From JAKAGZ01 sp963772675 (lineage in GTDB: Bacteria; Bacteroidota; Ignavibacteria; Ignavibacteriales; Ignavibacteriaceae): 64,000 nucleotides of DNA. Location: contig CAVYYF010000003.1 in NCBI GenBank assembly GCA_963772675.1, positions 1 through 64,000 on the forward strand. The letters run 5' to 3'. A program made the translations under genes and the position numbers. Positions 9,832-19,502 of the stretch are shown here, in pieces. The notes beneath the pieces are model-generated. The model was not told the origin of the DNA. It did not search any database and was given only the letters and a program-made list of their open reading frames with translations. Numbering within the stretch: the first letter of the stretch is position 1; each line of letters opens with the position of its first letter.

Positions 9832-12243
9832 TTATTCATACCTCAAAGATTTTACCGGATTTGAATTGGCCGCCTTTATTGTTTGTGAACTAACGGTAAT
9901 TACGGCAATTATCATTGCAGCAACGGCAGAGATAAAAAATACCCAGTAAGGCATATTAATTCTATAAGCAAAATATTCAAGCCATTTGTTCATAATATAA
10001 TATGCAACCGGCCAGGCAATAATATTTGCTATTAGAACCCACTTGATAAATTCTTTTGATAGAGCAAAGACAATTCCCGGAACTGACGCACCAAGCACTT
10101 TTCTTATTCCGATTTCTTTTGTTCTTCTTTCAGCAGTGAATGCGGCAAGACCAAGTAATCCCAGACAAGCTATAAAAATTGCCAGTACTGAAAAGACTGT
10201 AAATATCTGTCCCGTTTTTTGCTCAGAACGGTACAAGGTGTTAAAGTCATCATCGAGAAAAAAATATTCAAGGGGTTTATCCGGAACAAATTTTTTCCAT
10301 TTGGTTTGTATTAGGGCCACCGTTTCTTTTACATCTTTGGGGCTTATTCTTATTGGCAAATATGACGTAAGCCCCGTTCTAAGAAAAACAGCGAGAGGCC
10401 GTATTTTTTGATGCAAAGATTCAAAGTTAAAATCCTTTAACACTCCAATAACATTATAAGCAACACTCTGCTGTGCCGTAGGTCCGATCACTATTATTCG
10501 TTTGCCTACGGGGTCTTTCAAACCAAGAATTTTGACAGCACTTTCGTTTATAACAACTGCCAGACTATCAGAAGGATTATTTATAGAAAAGTATCTTCCA
10601 TCTTCTAATTTCAATTTCAGCGTTTTAGCGAAATTATAATCTGCTGACATAATTGCCAGCAGAGACTGCTGTGAAGCTGGAGCATTTTCTGCTTTAAAAA
10701 CTGTCTGGCCGAAAATTCTCCCGGGAATGTTATTACAATTAGTCGCACTTATTACATGAGAATCTTTTAAAAGTTCATCCTTAAAAGTTTTTGTCTTCTT
10801 ATCAAGAGCCCAGGCTCTGTTAATTACAAGTACATGTTCCCTGTCAAATCCGAGTTTTTTATCCTGTATATATTGAAGCTGGCTATAAATAACAAGCGTA
10901 CCTATAAAAAGTATTATAGATATTGCGAATTGAAAAACTACAAGCCCGCTTCTTAACCAACTTCTTTTGTTATTATCCAGTGCACCTTTCAATACTTTAA
11001 CAGGTTTATAATGCGAAAGGAAAAATGCCGGGTAGCTTCCTGCTATCAAACCTATTATTAACACTCCGACTACAAGAGCTGCAATTACAGAAAAACTGGT
11101 AAAATTTGTTTCAAGCTGTTTGGCTGCCAGATCGTTGAAAGAAGGAAGAAATGTCTCAACAAGTGCAATTGCTACTAGCACAGCTATAAAAGAAAGTAAA
11201 ATAGATTCAGCCAAAAATTGTTTGATAAGTTGCGTTTTGTTGGAACCGAGTACCTTCCTGATGCCTACTTCTTTCGAGCGGGTTGTTGAACGGGCTGTAG
11301 TCAGGTTCATAAAATTAATGCAGGCAATCAACAAAATAAAAAGTGCAATAATTGAAAAGATATAAACGTAGCTTATGTCACCATTTGGTTCTATTTCATA
11401 ATCTAGATTTGATTTAAGATGAATGTCGGTAAGCCTCTGCAAATGGAATTCATAAGAATCACCTTTCTTCTGAAATTCTTCATAAGGTATGCCCATCGCC
11501 TGGTACAGTTGTGGCCCGGCATACTTTTTTACAAGCTCAGGTATTTTATCCTCTAGTGCCTTTGCTGAAGCACCTTTTTTAAGCACAATATATGTATAAA
11601 AATTATTAGCGATCCATAAAGTATTCTTCCCGGCCTCAATGCTTGCCATTGATGCAAATATATCATAATGGAAATGTGAATTAACAGGACAATCTTTGAC
11701 AACACCCCTGACAGTATAAGCTGTACCATCTTCAAAATTCATAATCTTATCCATCGGATCTTCACTACCAAAATATTTTTTTGCAAGTGATTCAGTTAAT
11801 ACAACAGTATGAGGCTGGTTCAGAGCAGTTTTAGGATTGCCTTCTATAAATGGAATTGTAAAAACATCAAATATAGTTGAGTCCGCCCAGAAGAACCTTT
11901 TTTCATTGAACACATTATCCTTATAGCGGATCAGCATATTCGAATTCGGCATCAGTCTTGTATATTGCACAACTTCAGGAAAGTCGTGTACAAATGTTTG
12001 TCCCAAAGGTGCCGGTGTAACTATCATATCAAGGTCTCTGCCGGTAAGTTTACCTGCAGTGTAAACTCTGTAAATACGGTCTGCTTTAAGATTATATTTA
12101 TCAAAGCTGAGTTCATCTTTGACATAGAGTAGTATCAAAATGCAGGCAGCAACACCAACAGCAAGCCCTGTAATGTTTATAAGGGAATAAGTTTTGAATT
12201 TTAATAAATTGCGAAATGCAATCTTCAAATAATTTTTTAACAT
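9832..12243 (-). CDS. ABC transporter permease, MacB/FtsX type (sixth of tandem array)
   Basis: The 803-residue protein has the double-module form. An N-terminal membrane helix (about 21-41) is followed by a periplasmic MacB_PCD domain with the GSEDPMDKIMNF region, and then three membrane helices of the first FtsX domain (FIACINFMNLTTARS-type motif, KEVGIRKVLGS). A second helix, periplasmic domain and FtsX domain follow (KEIGIRKVLGAS, ending NPVKSLRYE). Such permeases work with a MacB-like ATPase and a membrane-fusion adaptor to drive mechanotransmission, not classical transport through the membrane. It is the last intact gene of an operon whose ATPase and adaptor are encoded upstream at 24.5-26.5 kb. 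The substrate is unknown. Confidence 0.88.
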   Translation of the reverse strand: MLKNYLKIAFRNLLKFKTYSLINITGLAVGVAACILILLYVKDELSFDKYNLKADRIYRVYTAGKLTGRDLDMIVTPAPLGQTFVHDFPEVVQYTRLMPNSNMLIRYKDNVFNEKRFFWADSTIFDVFTIPFIEGNPKTALNQPHTVVLTESLAKKYFGSEDPMDKIMNFEDGTAYTVRGVVKDCPVNSHFHYDIFASMASIEAGKNTLWIANNFYTYIVLKKGASAKALEDKIPELVKKYAGPQLYQAMGIPYEEFQKKGDSYEFHLQRLTDIHLKSNLDYEIEPNGDISYVYIFSIIALFILLIACINFMNLTTARSTTRSKEVGIRKVLGSNKTQLIKQFLAESILLSFIAVLVAIALVETFLPSFNDLAAKQLETNFTSFSVIAALVVGVLIIGLIAGSYPAFFLSHYKPVKVLKGALDNNKRSWLRSGLVVFQFAISIILFIGTLVIYSQLQYIQDKKLGFDREHVLVINRAWALDKKTKTFKDELLKDSHVISATNCNNIPGRIFGQTVFKAENAPASQQSLLAIMSADYNFAKTLKLKLEDGRYFSINNPSDSLAVVINESAVKILGLKDPVGKRIIVIGPTAQQSVAYNVIGVLKDFNFESLHQKIRPLAVFLRTGLTSYLPIRISPKDVKETVALIQTKWKKFVPDKPLEYFFLDDDFNTLYRSEQKTGQIFTVFSVLAIFIACLGLLGLAAFTAERRTKEIGIRKVLGASVPGIVFALSKEFIKWVLIANIIAWPVAYYIMNKWLEYFAYRINMPYWVFFISAVAAMIIAVITVSSQTIKAANSNPVKSLRYE

Positions 12244-12266
12244 TGTCTTCTTACCTGTGCATTTTA

Positions 12267-14619
12267 TTATTCATACCTCAAAGATTTAACCGGATCTGAA
12301 TTTGCCGCTTTAATAGCCTGTGAACTGACCGTAATTAAAGCAATCAACACTGCTAATATAGCAGAAGCAAATAAGACCCAAAAGGGGAACTCTATCCTGT
12401 AAGCAAAATCCTCAAGCCATTTTTTCATAAAATAATACGCAACAGGCCAGGCTATAAGGTTAGCAAGTAAAACCCATAGAATAAATTGTTTTGATAGATA
12501 ATAAGTAATTCCAGTAGCTAGTAGCCCCTAATACTTTTCTAATTCCAATTTCTTTGGTCTTTAATTCAGCAACATAAGATGCTAGTCCTAAAAGTCCCAG
12601 GCAGGAAATTATAATTGCGAGAATAGCAAAGGAATTAAATATTTGTCCAAGCCTTTGTTGGGATGTATACATTTGTTCATAAGTCTTATCAAGAAATTCA
12701 TAATCAAACACAAATTTTGGATCGAACTTTTTACAGGTTGCCTGGATGAAGTTGAGAGTATTGCCCAGATCAGCATTATTTATTTTCATTGACAATAGTC
12801 TGGGTGTGGGGTCCGGCCAAATTATCAGCGGTCCTATATTTCTCTGCAGCTGAAGAAAATTAAAATCCTTTACAACACCGATTATGTTCCAGTGCCTGTT
12901 TCCCCCACGTGACAGTGTTTTCCCGACAGGATTTTCCATCCCCATCAAATCCGCAAAAGTCTCGTTTATTACTAATGATAAAGAATCATCTGAGGGATAT
13001 TCTTTTGAATAATAGCGCCCTTCTTTTAACTTAATATCGTAAGTCTTCAAAAAATCATTATCAGCCCCCATTGAACTAATAAGTTCATCCTGATTCGGAT
13101 CTTTACCTTCCCACTTCCATCCGCCACCGTTACTGTAAACAGCTATCGGAAGATGCGTACTTACGGATGCGCTTTTTATATTTGTGTTCCTTAAAAGTTC
13201 GGTCTTTAATGATTTGGGATTTTTCTGCAATTGATCAGAAAGATTAATATAGATAATATTGTTTTTATCAAGTCCTAGGTTTTTATTAAGCATATAATGC
13301 ATCTGCAGATAAACGACAGTAGTTCCGATTATTAATATTATTGAGATAGCAAACTGGATTACTACAAGAATTTGTCTGAGAGAAAATTTCGAGGATTTCA
13401 CAGACAGTTTATCTTTCAACACTTCTACTGGCTTAAATCCGGAAAGAAAAAGAGCCGGGTAAATACCCGCAACTATTCCTGTTAAAAGCGTTACAAACAG
13501 GATAAGGAGAATAGTGTCTCCGTTTACCTGGCTTAGCGCTAATTCTTTGCCTGAAATATCATTAAACAGCGGCAGCAAGATTTCGACTAATAAAATTGCA
13601 AATGCCAGGGAAATGAAAGTATATAATAACGATTCACCAAAAAATTGCTTTGCAATCTGCGGACGAGTTGCACCGACAGCTTTCTTAATTCCTACTTCCG
13701 TGGCCCTCTTTGCCGACCGGGCCGTTGCAAGATTCATAAAGTTAATACATGCGATAATCAGGATGAAGAATGCTATAATAGAAAAAATAATTACAGTCTC
13801 AATCCTTCCTCCCTTCCCTGATATCGAATATAGGTGAAGCTTATTCAACGGGTAGAGAAACATTTTGCCTGCCGTAGAAGCATTTAATTCTTTTTTTAAC
13901 CTTCCTTCAATTTTTTTAGTAACTTCACCCGCCTGTGCCGGATTTTTTAGCATTACATATGTGTGAAGCATATTCTGTCCCCAGTTGGTCATGTTGAAAC
14001 CAAGGTCTTTAAACAACGCAATCGGTACCAGCATATCAAATTTAATATCCGAGTTTTCAGGCACATTTTTGACAACACCGCTAACAACCATATCAAACCT
14101 GTCGTCCATTTTTATGATTTTGCCTATAGGCTCTTCATTTTCAAAAAATTTCTCAGCCATTTCCTTCGTGATTATTATTGAGGAAATATCTCTTAACGCA
14201 TTTTCTTTATCACCCTCTATAAAATCAAAGCTGAACATTTTAAAAAAATCGGGATCAGCGAAATTAACCTGTTGATTAAATGTCTTGTTCTTATAAGTAA
14301 CCTTTCTTTTCCCCAGGTAAGCTTCGTACCTGGTAGCATATTTTATTTCCGGGATTTCTGATTTCAGCGCAGGCGCAAGAGGAATAGGTGTGGGCATAAC
14401 TGTAAAATCACCAACAGTCTGATAATGTTGTGTTTGAGGGATAACAAAAATACTGTCGTAATTTTTATTGAATTTATTAAAGCTTAATTCATCAGTTACC
14501 CAGAGCAATATTAATATACAGGCAGACATTCCTATTGCAAGCCCGGCAATGTTTACAAAAGAATAAAGCTTATTCTTAAATAAATTTCTTATAGCAATTT
14601 TGAAATAATTTTTTAACAT
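12267..14619 (-). CDS. ABC transporter permease, MacB/FtsX type (fifth of array; one frameshift)
   Basis: The protein is about 784 residues once a single-base insertion near 12526 is corrected. Upstream of it the reading runs to KEIGIRKVLGAT. After the shift it continues as ATGITYYLSKQF and ends NPVKSLRYE at the TAA at 12267. The local sequence gctact-a-gctact suggests an extra A. Domains are as in the neighbouring permeases: N-terminal helix, MacB_PCD domain, first FtsX module (IACINFMNLATARS), second periplasmic domain and second FtsX module. It is separated from the next downstream gene by 23 bases and from the upstream one by 17, consistent with one transcript. Confidence 0.85.
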
Positions 14620-14636
14620 TTTATTACCCCAACTAA

Positions 14637-17060
14637 TTATTCATACCTTAATGATTTAACGGGATTTGATCTTGCAGCTTTGATTGCGTGTGTACTCACA
14701 GTTCCAATAGCAATAATCAAAGAAATGATTCCTGAATAAAGAAATACTAGCGGAGTAATAGAAACTCTGTAGGCGAAATTACTTAGCCAGTTATTCATAG
14801 TATAATATGCCAGCGGCCAGGCGATAATATTTGCTATCAGCACCCATTTTGTAAATTCTTTTGAAAGAAGCATAAATATTTCGGAGACACTCGCTCCAAG
14901 AACTTTCCGTATTCCAATTTCTTTTGTGCGCTGTTCAGTGATAAATGCTACAAGTCCGAGCAATCCAAGGCAGGCTATAAAAATGGCAAGCACTGAAAAC
15001 ACAATAGAAACTTTGCTTGTGCGTTGTTCAGCAAAATATAAATGTTCCCAGTCCTGATCGAAAAAGTTATATTCAAAAGCCTGATCATCTGCAAATTTTT
15101 TCCAGGTTTTTTCAAGCGAGGTAATTGTACTCTGATAGTCTCCGGCAGTTATTCGTACAGAAACAAATCTACCGAAATTTCCATTTCTGAATAAGTGAAT
15201 TACCATAGGACGAATTTTCTGATGCAGTGATTCATAATTGAAATCTTTTACCACACCAATAATTTTATATTTAATAGATTGATCGGCTGTTCTGCCCAAT
15301 TGCACTAGATTCATTCCTATAGGATTAGCAACACCAAGGTTCTTTGCAGTTGCCTGATTAATTACAACTGCCATTGTATCAGAAGGATGTTCTCTCGAAA
15401 AAAACCTTCCTTCCGCCATGTTGATTCCATAAGTTTTAAAGAAATTATAATCACAAACCATTACCCTTAGATCCAGACTTTTATTTGCTGAAGATCCTTC
15501 AAGTTTATAAGCGCTATCACCTCCCTGCTTTCCCGGGATAGCTGTCGTATTACTAACAGAAACAACTTTAGGATTGTTTGCTAATTCGAGTTTAAAAGAC
15601 TCTATCTGCTTTCCTATATCATCTGTTTTGTTTATAACAACAATTTGTTCCTTGTTGAAGCCTAGGTTTTTATTTTGAATATAACTGAGCTGATCATGAA
15701 TTATAAAAGTTCCAATAAATAAAATAATAGAAACAGCAAACTGGAAAATTACAAGACCGCTTCTTAAAAGGGATTTCCTGCTACCTTTTCTTGTGTCCGA
15801 TTTTAAAATATGTGCCGGATCAAAAGATGAAAGGTAAAATGCGGGGTAAACACCTGCCATAATTCCCACAACCAATCCAAAACCTAAAAGTACTGGAACA
15901 GACGAAATATTATTTAACAAGTTAAGATTCATCTGTTTCCCGGATAAATCATTGAATAAAGGTACAAGTAGTTCAACGATGCCGATTGCAATAAAAACAG
16001 AAAGAATGCTCATTAATATTGACTCTGCAATGAATTGCCTGATAAGTTGCGGACGGTTTGATCCCAGTGCTTTTCTTATTCCCACTTCTTTAGCGCGGCG
16101 TTCCGACCGTGCAGTAGAAAGATTCATAAAGTTTATGCTGGCAATCAGTAATATTGCAATGGCAATAGCCGAAAATATATACACATAAGAAATATCGCTG
16201 TTCGGTTCAATTTCATAGTCCAGGTGTGAGTGAAGATGAATTGATGTCAGAGGCTGCAGGTTATAACCATATTTATTTCCTGTTGATTCAAATTGCTCCA
16301 AAGAAACACCGGCCGCAGCTTTAATCTGTGGCCCGACAAAATTCTTAACCATATCTTTCATTTCGTTGAAGACTTTATGAAGATCAGCTCCTTTATGTAA
16401 AACGATATAAGTATAATAGTTATTGCTTAACCAAAATGGATTTTTACTATCTTCGTACGTTGATAACGAAGCAATAAAATCGAAATGAAAATGTGAATTA
16501 CGAGGAAATCCCTTTACAACTCCGGTTACCATATAATCACGCCTGTGATCAGCATTTAATATTTTGCCCATTGGATCCTCATTGCCAAAATATTTTTTTG
16601 CCATAGCTTTAGTGATCACCACACTCTTGGGTTTAGTCAATGCAGTATTCGGATTGCCTTCAATAAATTGCACAGTAAATACCTGGAAGAAAGTTGAGTC
16701 AGCCCAATAAAATTTTTCTTCACTAAAAGCTTTGTCCTTATACCTCATTACAGGAAATCCAAAGTTCCTGACCCGCGTGTAATTCTCTACCTCAGGAATA
16801 TTATTAAGCATTGCAGTGCCCATAGGTGCCGGAGAAGTTGCAGTACTTAACTCCGAATTATGGATTCGTCCCTGTAAATATATACGATATGTCTGGTCAG
16901 CCTTAAGATTAAATTTATCATAACTTAGTTCATCTTTTACATAAAGGAATATTAAAATACAGCAAGCCGTACCTACTGCAAGGCCTATTATATTTATAAA
17001 TGAAAAAGCCTTGTACTTTTTCATATTTCTTAATGCAATGTGTAAATAATTTTTAAACAT
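14637..17060 (-). CDS. ABC transporter permease, MacB/FtsX type (fourth of array)
   Basis: The 807-residue protein is intact and has the same double FtsX architecture: N-terminal helix (about 21-41), a periplasmic domain with FGNEDPMGKILN, a first FtsX module (IASINFMNLSTARS, KEVGIRKALGS), a second periplasmic domain, and a C-terminal FtsX module ending NPVKSLRYE. It resembles the sixth permease (9832-12243) most closely in the stretches compared by eye, including YLQPL/HLQRL near SNLDYEIEPN. This suggests that these two derive from a recent duplication. Spacing to its neighbours is 17-20 bases. Confidence 0.88.
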   Translation of the reverse strand: MFKNYLHIALRNMKKYKAFSFINIIGLAVGTACCILIFLYVKDELSYDKFNLKADQTYRIYLQGRIHNSELSTATSPAPMGTAMLNNIPEVENYTRVRNFGFPVMRYKDKAFSEEKFYWADSTFFQVFTVQFIEGNPNTALTKPKSVVITKAMAKKYFGNEDPMGKILNADHRRDYMVTGVVKGFPRNSHFHFDFIASLSTYEDSKNPFWLSNNYYTYIVLHKGADLHKVFNEMKDMVKNFVGPQIKAAAGVSLEQFESTGNKYGYNLQPLTSIHLHSHLDYEIEPNSDISYVYIFSAIAIAILLIASINFMNLSTARSERRAKEVGIRKALGSNRPQLIRQFIAESILMSILSVFIAIGIVELLVPLFNDLSGKQMNLNLLNNISSVPVLLGFGLVVGIMAGVYPAFYLSSFDPAHILKSDTRKGSRKSLLRSGLVIFQFAVSIILFIGTFIIHDQLSYIQNKNLGFNKEQIVVINKTDDIGKQIESFKLELANNPKVVSVSNTTAIPGKQGGDSAYKLEGSSANKSLDLRVMVCDYNFFKTYGINMAEGRFFSREHPSDTMAVVINQATAKNLGVANPIGMNLVQLGRTADQSIKYKIIGVVKDFNYESLHQKIRPMVIHLFRNGNFGRFVSVRITAGDYQSTITSLEKTWKKFADDQAFEYNFFDQDWEHLYFAEQRTSKVSIVFSVLAIFIACLGLLGLVAFITEQRTKEIGIRKVLGASVSEIFMLLSKEFTKWVLIANIIAWPLAYYTMNNWLSNFAYRVSITPLVFLYSGIISLIIAIGTVSTHAIKAARSNPVKSLRYE

Positions 17061-17080
17061 AAATTATCCTCCCAAATACC

Positions 17081-19468
17081 TTATTCATATCTTAAACTAT
17101 TAACAGGATTTTCAGTGGCGGCTTTTATAGCCTGAATACAAATAGATAAAGATGCGATAGCTAAAACTATAAACCCTGCTATAAAGAACGACCATGCATT
17201 TATACTAATTCGGTATGCAAATTCATGCAACCATTGATTCATTAAATAAAAGGTTAATGGAAAGGCAATTAAATTTGCTAAAATAATAAGTAGTAAATAT
17301 TTTTTAGTTAAAAGTAATAATATTCCTGAAGTTGAAGAACCGAGGACTTTCCTAATGCCTATTTCTTTTCTTCTCTGTACTATATTAAAAGCCAATAGTC
17401 CAAATAGCCCGAGAGAAGCAATTATAATTGCAAGGATTGAAAAATAACTTACAACTGTTACCATCCTGTCCTGGCTGGCATAAAGCATTTCGAAATTTTT
17501 GTCAGCAAAGAAATAATCGAAACTTCTTTCAGGATCCAAATCTCTCCATTTACTTTTCAGGAATGCAAGCACAGCTTCAGTATTTTTACTATTATATTTT
17601 ACTGATAGAAATCTCGGTGCTGAACTTTCTGTTGTTCTGTAAAAATGGATAAGCGGCCTTACTTCAACTTCAAGAGATTCGGTGTTGTAATCTTTAACGA
17701 CCCCGATCACACTGAAAAAACTACCGCCAATTTTTACTTTTTTACCTATAGCTTTTATCCAGCCCATATCTTTCATAGCAGATTCATTTAAAATAATCGC
17801 ATCTTTTTTATCGGTTGTCATTTCCTTTGAAAAATTTCTTCCGTCGATAAAATCTATTTTATATATTTTGAAGAAATCTTCGTCATTAGCTGTAATTCTC
17901 ATCCTTAAGGGTTGGGGAGATTTCCAGTCTTCCGGTGTGGCAAAAACATTTGCGTTCGTAACATTTCCGGGCACCGACATTGAAGAAGAAACATCTATAA
18001 TATTACTGTTTCTTTTCAATTCATTTTTAAATAATTCAATTTTATTTACTGCTGCTTTTCTATCTCCAAAGTCCCCGAGTGAAACAGGTAAAACAACTAC
18101 ATTATCCTTATCAAAATTCGTGTTATGGTCCTTCATATAATTTGTTTGATTCCACACGATTATTGTACCTGCAATAAGTATGACAGAAAGTGCGAATTGG
18201 ATTGTTACAAGAATATTTCTGAAAAATATTCCCTTCTTAGATGTTTTTACCTCACCTGATAATGAATCAAGCGCTCTAAAGTGTGACAGAACCAGAGCGG
18301 GATAAATTCCAGACACAACTCCAACAGAAATGCAAATTGCAAGAAGAATCAAAATAGTTGATGGTACAAAAAAGAAGCTATGGCTTATATCCAGTTTATA
18401 AAGATCATTCATTACAGGTATTAAAAGCTCAGAAATTCCCAGCCCAATAAGTAAAGAGAGAAAACTCATAAATATCGATTCACCTAGATATTGTTTTATC
18501 AGTTGCGGCTTCCCTGCCCCAAGAACTTTTCGCATACCGATTTCCTTTGCTCTTTCTAATGACCGTGAAGTAGAGAGATTCATGAAATTGACTGAAGCAA
18601 TAATCAATATCACAATAGCAATGAAAATAAGTATATATGCAAAAGTCCGTGTGTTAGCCAGATTATTATGCCAATCCAGCAGGGGAAGTAATTTCAACTC
18701 GAGTTGTTTTGAACCGTTTGGTCCGTCTTCACCCCAAATATTTTTAATAAATTCCGGCATTTGTGCTTCAATTGCTGCAGCCGTTGCTCCGTCTTTTAAT
18801 TTCACAAATGTATTAAGGAATGCACCATTCCAGTTCTTCTGAACCTTAGGATCATTTTCATCAACTGCACTACCAAAAGGAGCTATAATATCTGTTGAAA
18901 TCGTGGAGTTCTGTGGAACTTTATCAAGCACCCCGGTAATAGTGTAATTGTTACTAAAATTAATTTCCAGGGATTTACCAATAGGATTATCGTCGCCGAA
19001 ATATTTCTTTGCAATCTCTCCTGATATTACTATTGAATTTTTATTCTTTAATGCTGTTGAAGGATCCCCTAATTTTAAGGGGAAAGTAAAAACAGTTAGA
19101 ATGCTTGGATCTGCATAAGTAATATTTTCTCTGAACTTATGTTTACCTGTCGTTTGCACCCAATCATTACTATTGAATAACCTTGTACCCCCATCAACAT
19201 CAGCATAATCATTTTCTAATTTTTGTAATAAAGGTATCCAGGTATCATTAAGTATTTTTAATCCAACTGCGGTGTGCCTGTATTTTTGAACTAGATAAAT
19301 ATCATTTGCATTTTTATGAAATGCATCATAGCTTAATTCATTCCGTACAAAAAGGAAGATCAGGATACTGGAAGCTATTCCGACAGCAAGGCCGAAAATA
19401 TTTATGGTAGAAAAAACTTTAAACCGCACGATGTTCCTGAATGCAATCTTCAAATAATTTCTGATCAT
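17081..19468 (-). CDS. ABC transporter permease, MacB/FtsX type (third of array)
   Basis: The 795-residue protein is intact and has the same two-module layout (FGDDNPIGKSLEI in the first periplasmic domain, FMNLSTSRSLERAKEIGMRK after the second helix, C-terminus NPVNSLRYE). Its second module opens with VQRRKEIGIRKVLGSSTSG rather than the E[LQ]RTKEIG form of most copies, so it is one of the more divergent members of the array. It belongs to the operon headed by the adaptor gene at 26.5 kb. Confidence 0.88.
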   Translation of the reverse strand: MIRNYLKIAFRNIVRFKVFSTINIFGLAVGIASSILIFLFVRNELSYDAFHKNANDIYLVQKYRHTAVGLKILNDTWIPLLQKLENDYADVDGGTRLFNSNDWVQTTGKHKFRENITYADPSILTVFTFPLKLGDPSTALKNKNSIVISGEIAKKYFGDDNPIGKSLEINFSNNYTITGVLDKVPQNSTISTDIIAPFGSAVDENDPKVQKNWNGAFLNTFVKLKDGATAAAIEAQMPEFIKNIWGEDGPNGSKQLELKLLPLLDWHNNLANTRTFAYILIFIAIVILIIASVNFMNLSTSRSLERAKEIGMRKVLGAGKPQLIKQYLGESIFMSFLSLLIGLGISELLIPVMNDLYKLDISHSFFFVPSTILILLAICISVGVVSGIYPALVLSHFRALDSLSGEVKTSKKGIFFRNILVTIQFALSVILIAGTIIVWNQTNYMKDHNTNFDKDNVVVLPVSLGDFGDRKAAVNKIELFKNELKRNSNIIDVSSSMSVPGNVTNANVFATPEDWKSPQPLRMRITANDEDFFKIYKIDFIDGRNFSKEMTTDKKDAIILNESAMKDMGWIKAIGKKVKIGGSFFSVIGVVKDYNTESLEVEVRPLIHFYRTTESSAPRFLSVKYNSKNTEAVLAFLKSKWRDLDPERSFDYFFADKNFEMLYASQDRMVTVVSYFSILAIIIASLGLFGLLAFNIVQRRKEIGIRKVLGSSTSGILLLLTKKYLLLIILANLIAFPLTFYLMNQWLHEFAYRISINAWSFFIAGFIVLAIASLSICIQAIKAATENPVNSLRYE

Positions 19469-19502
19469 TAGTTAATCCTTTTTAGTTATAAATAATGAAA
19501 TG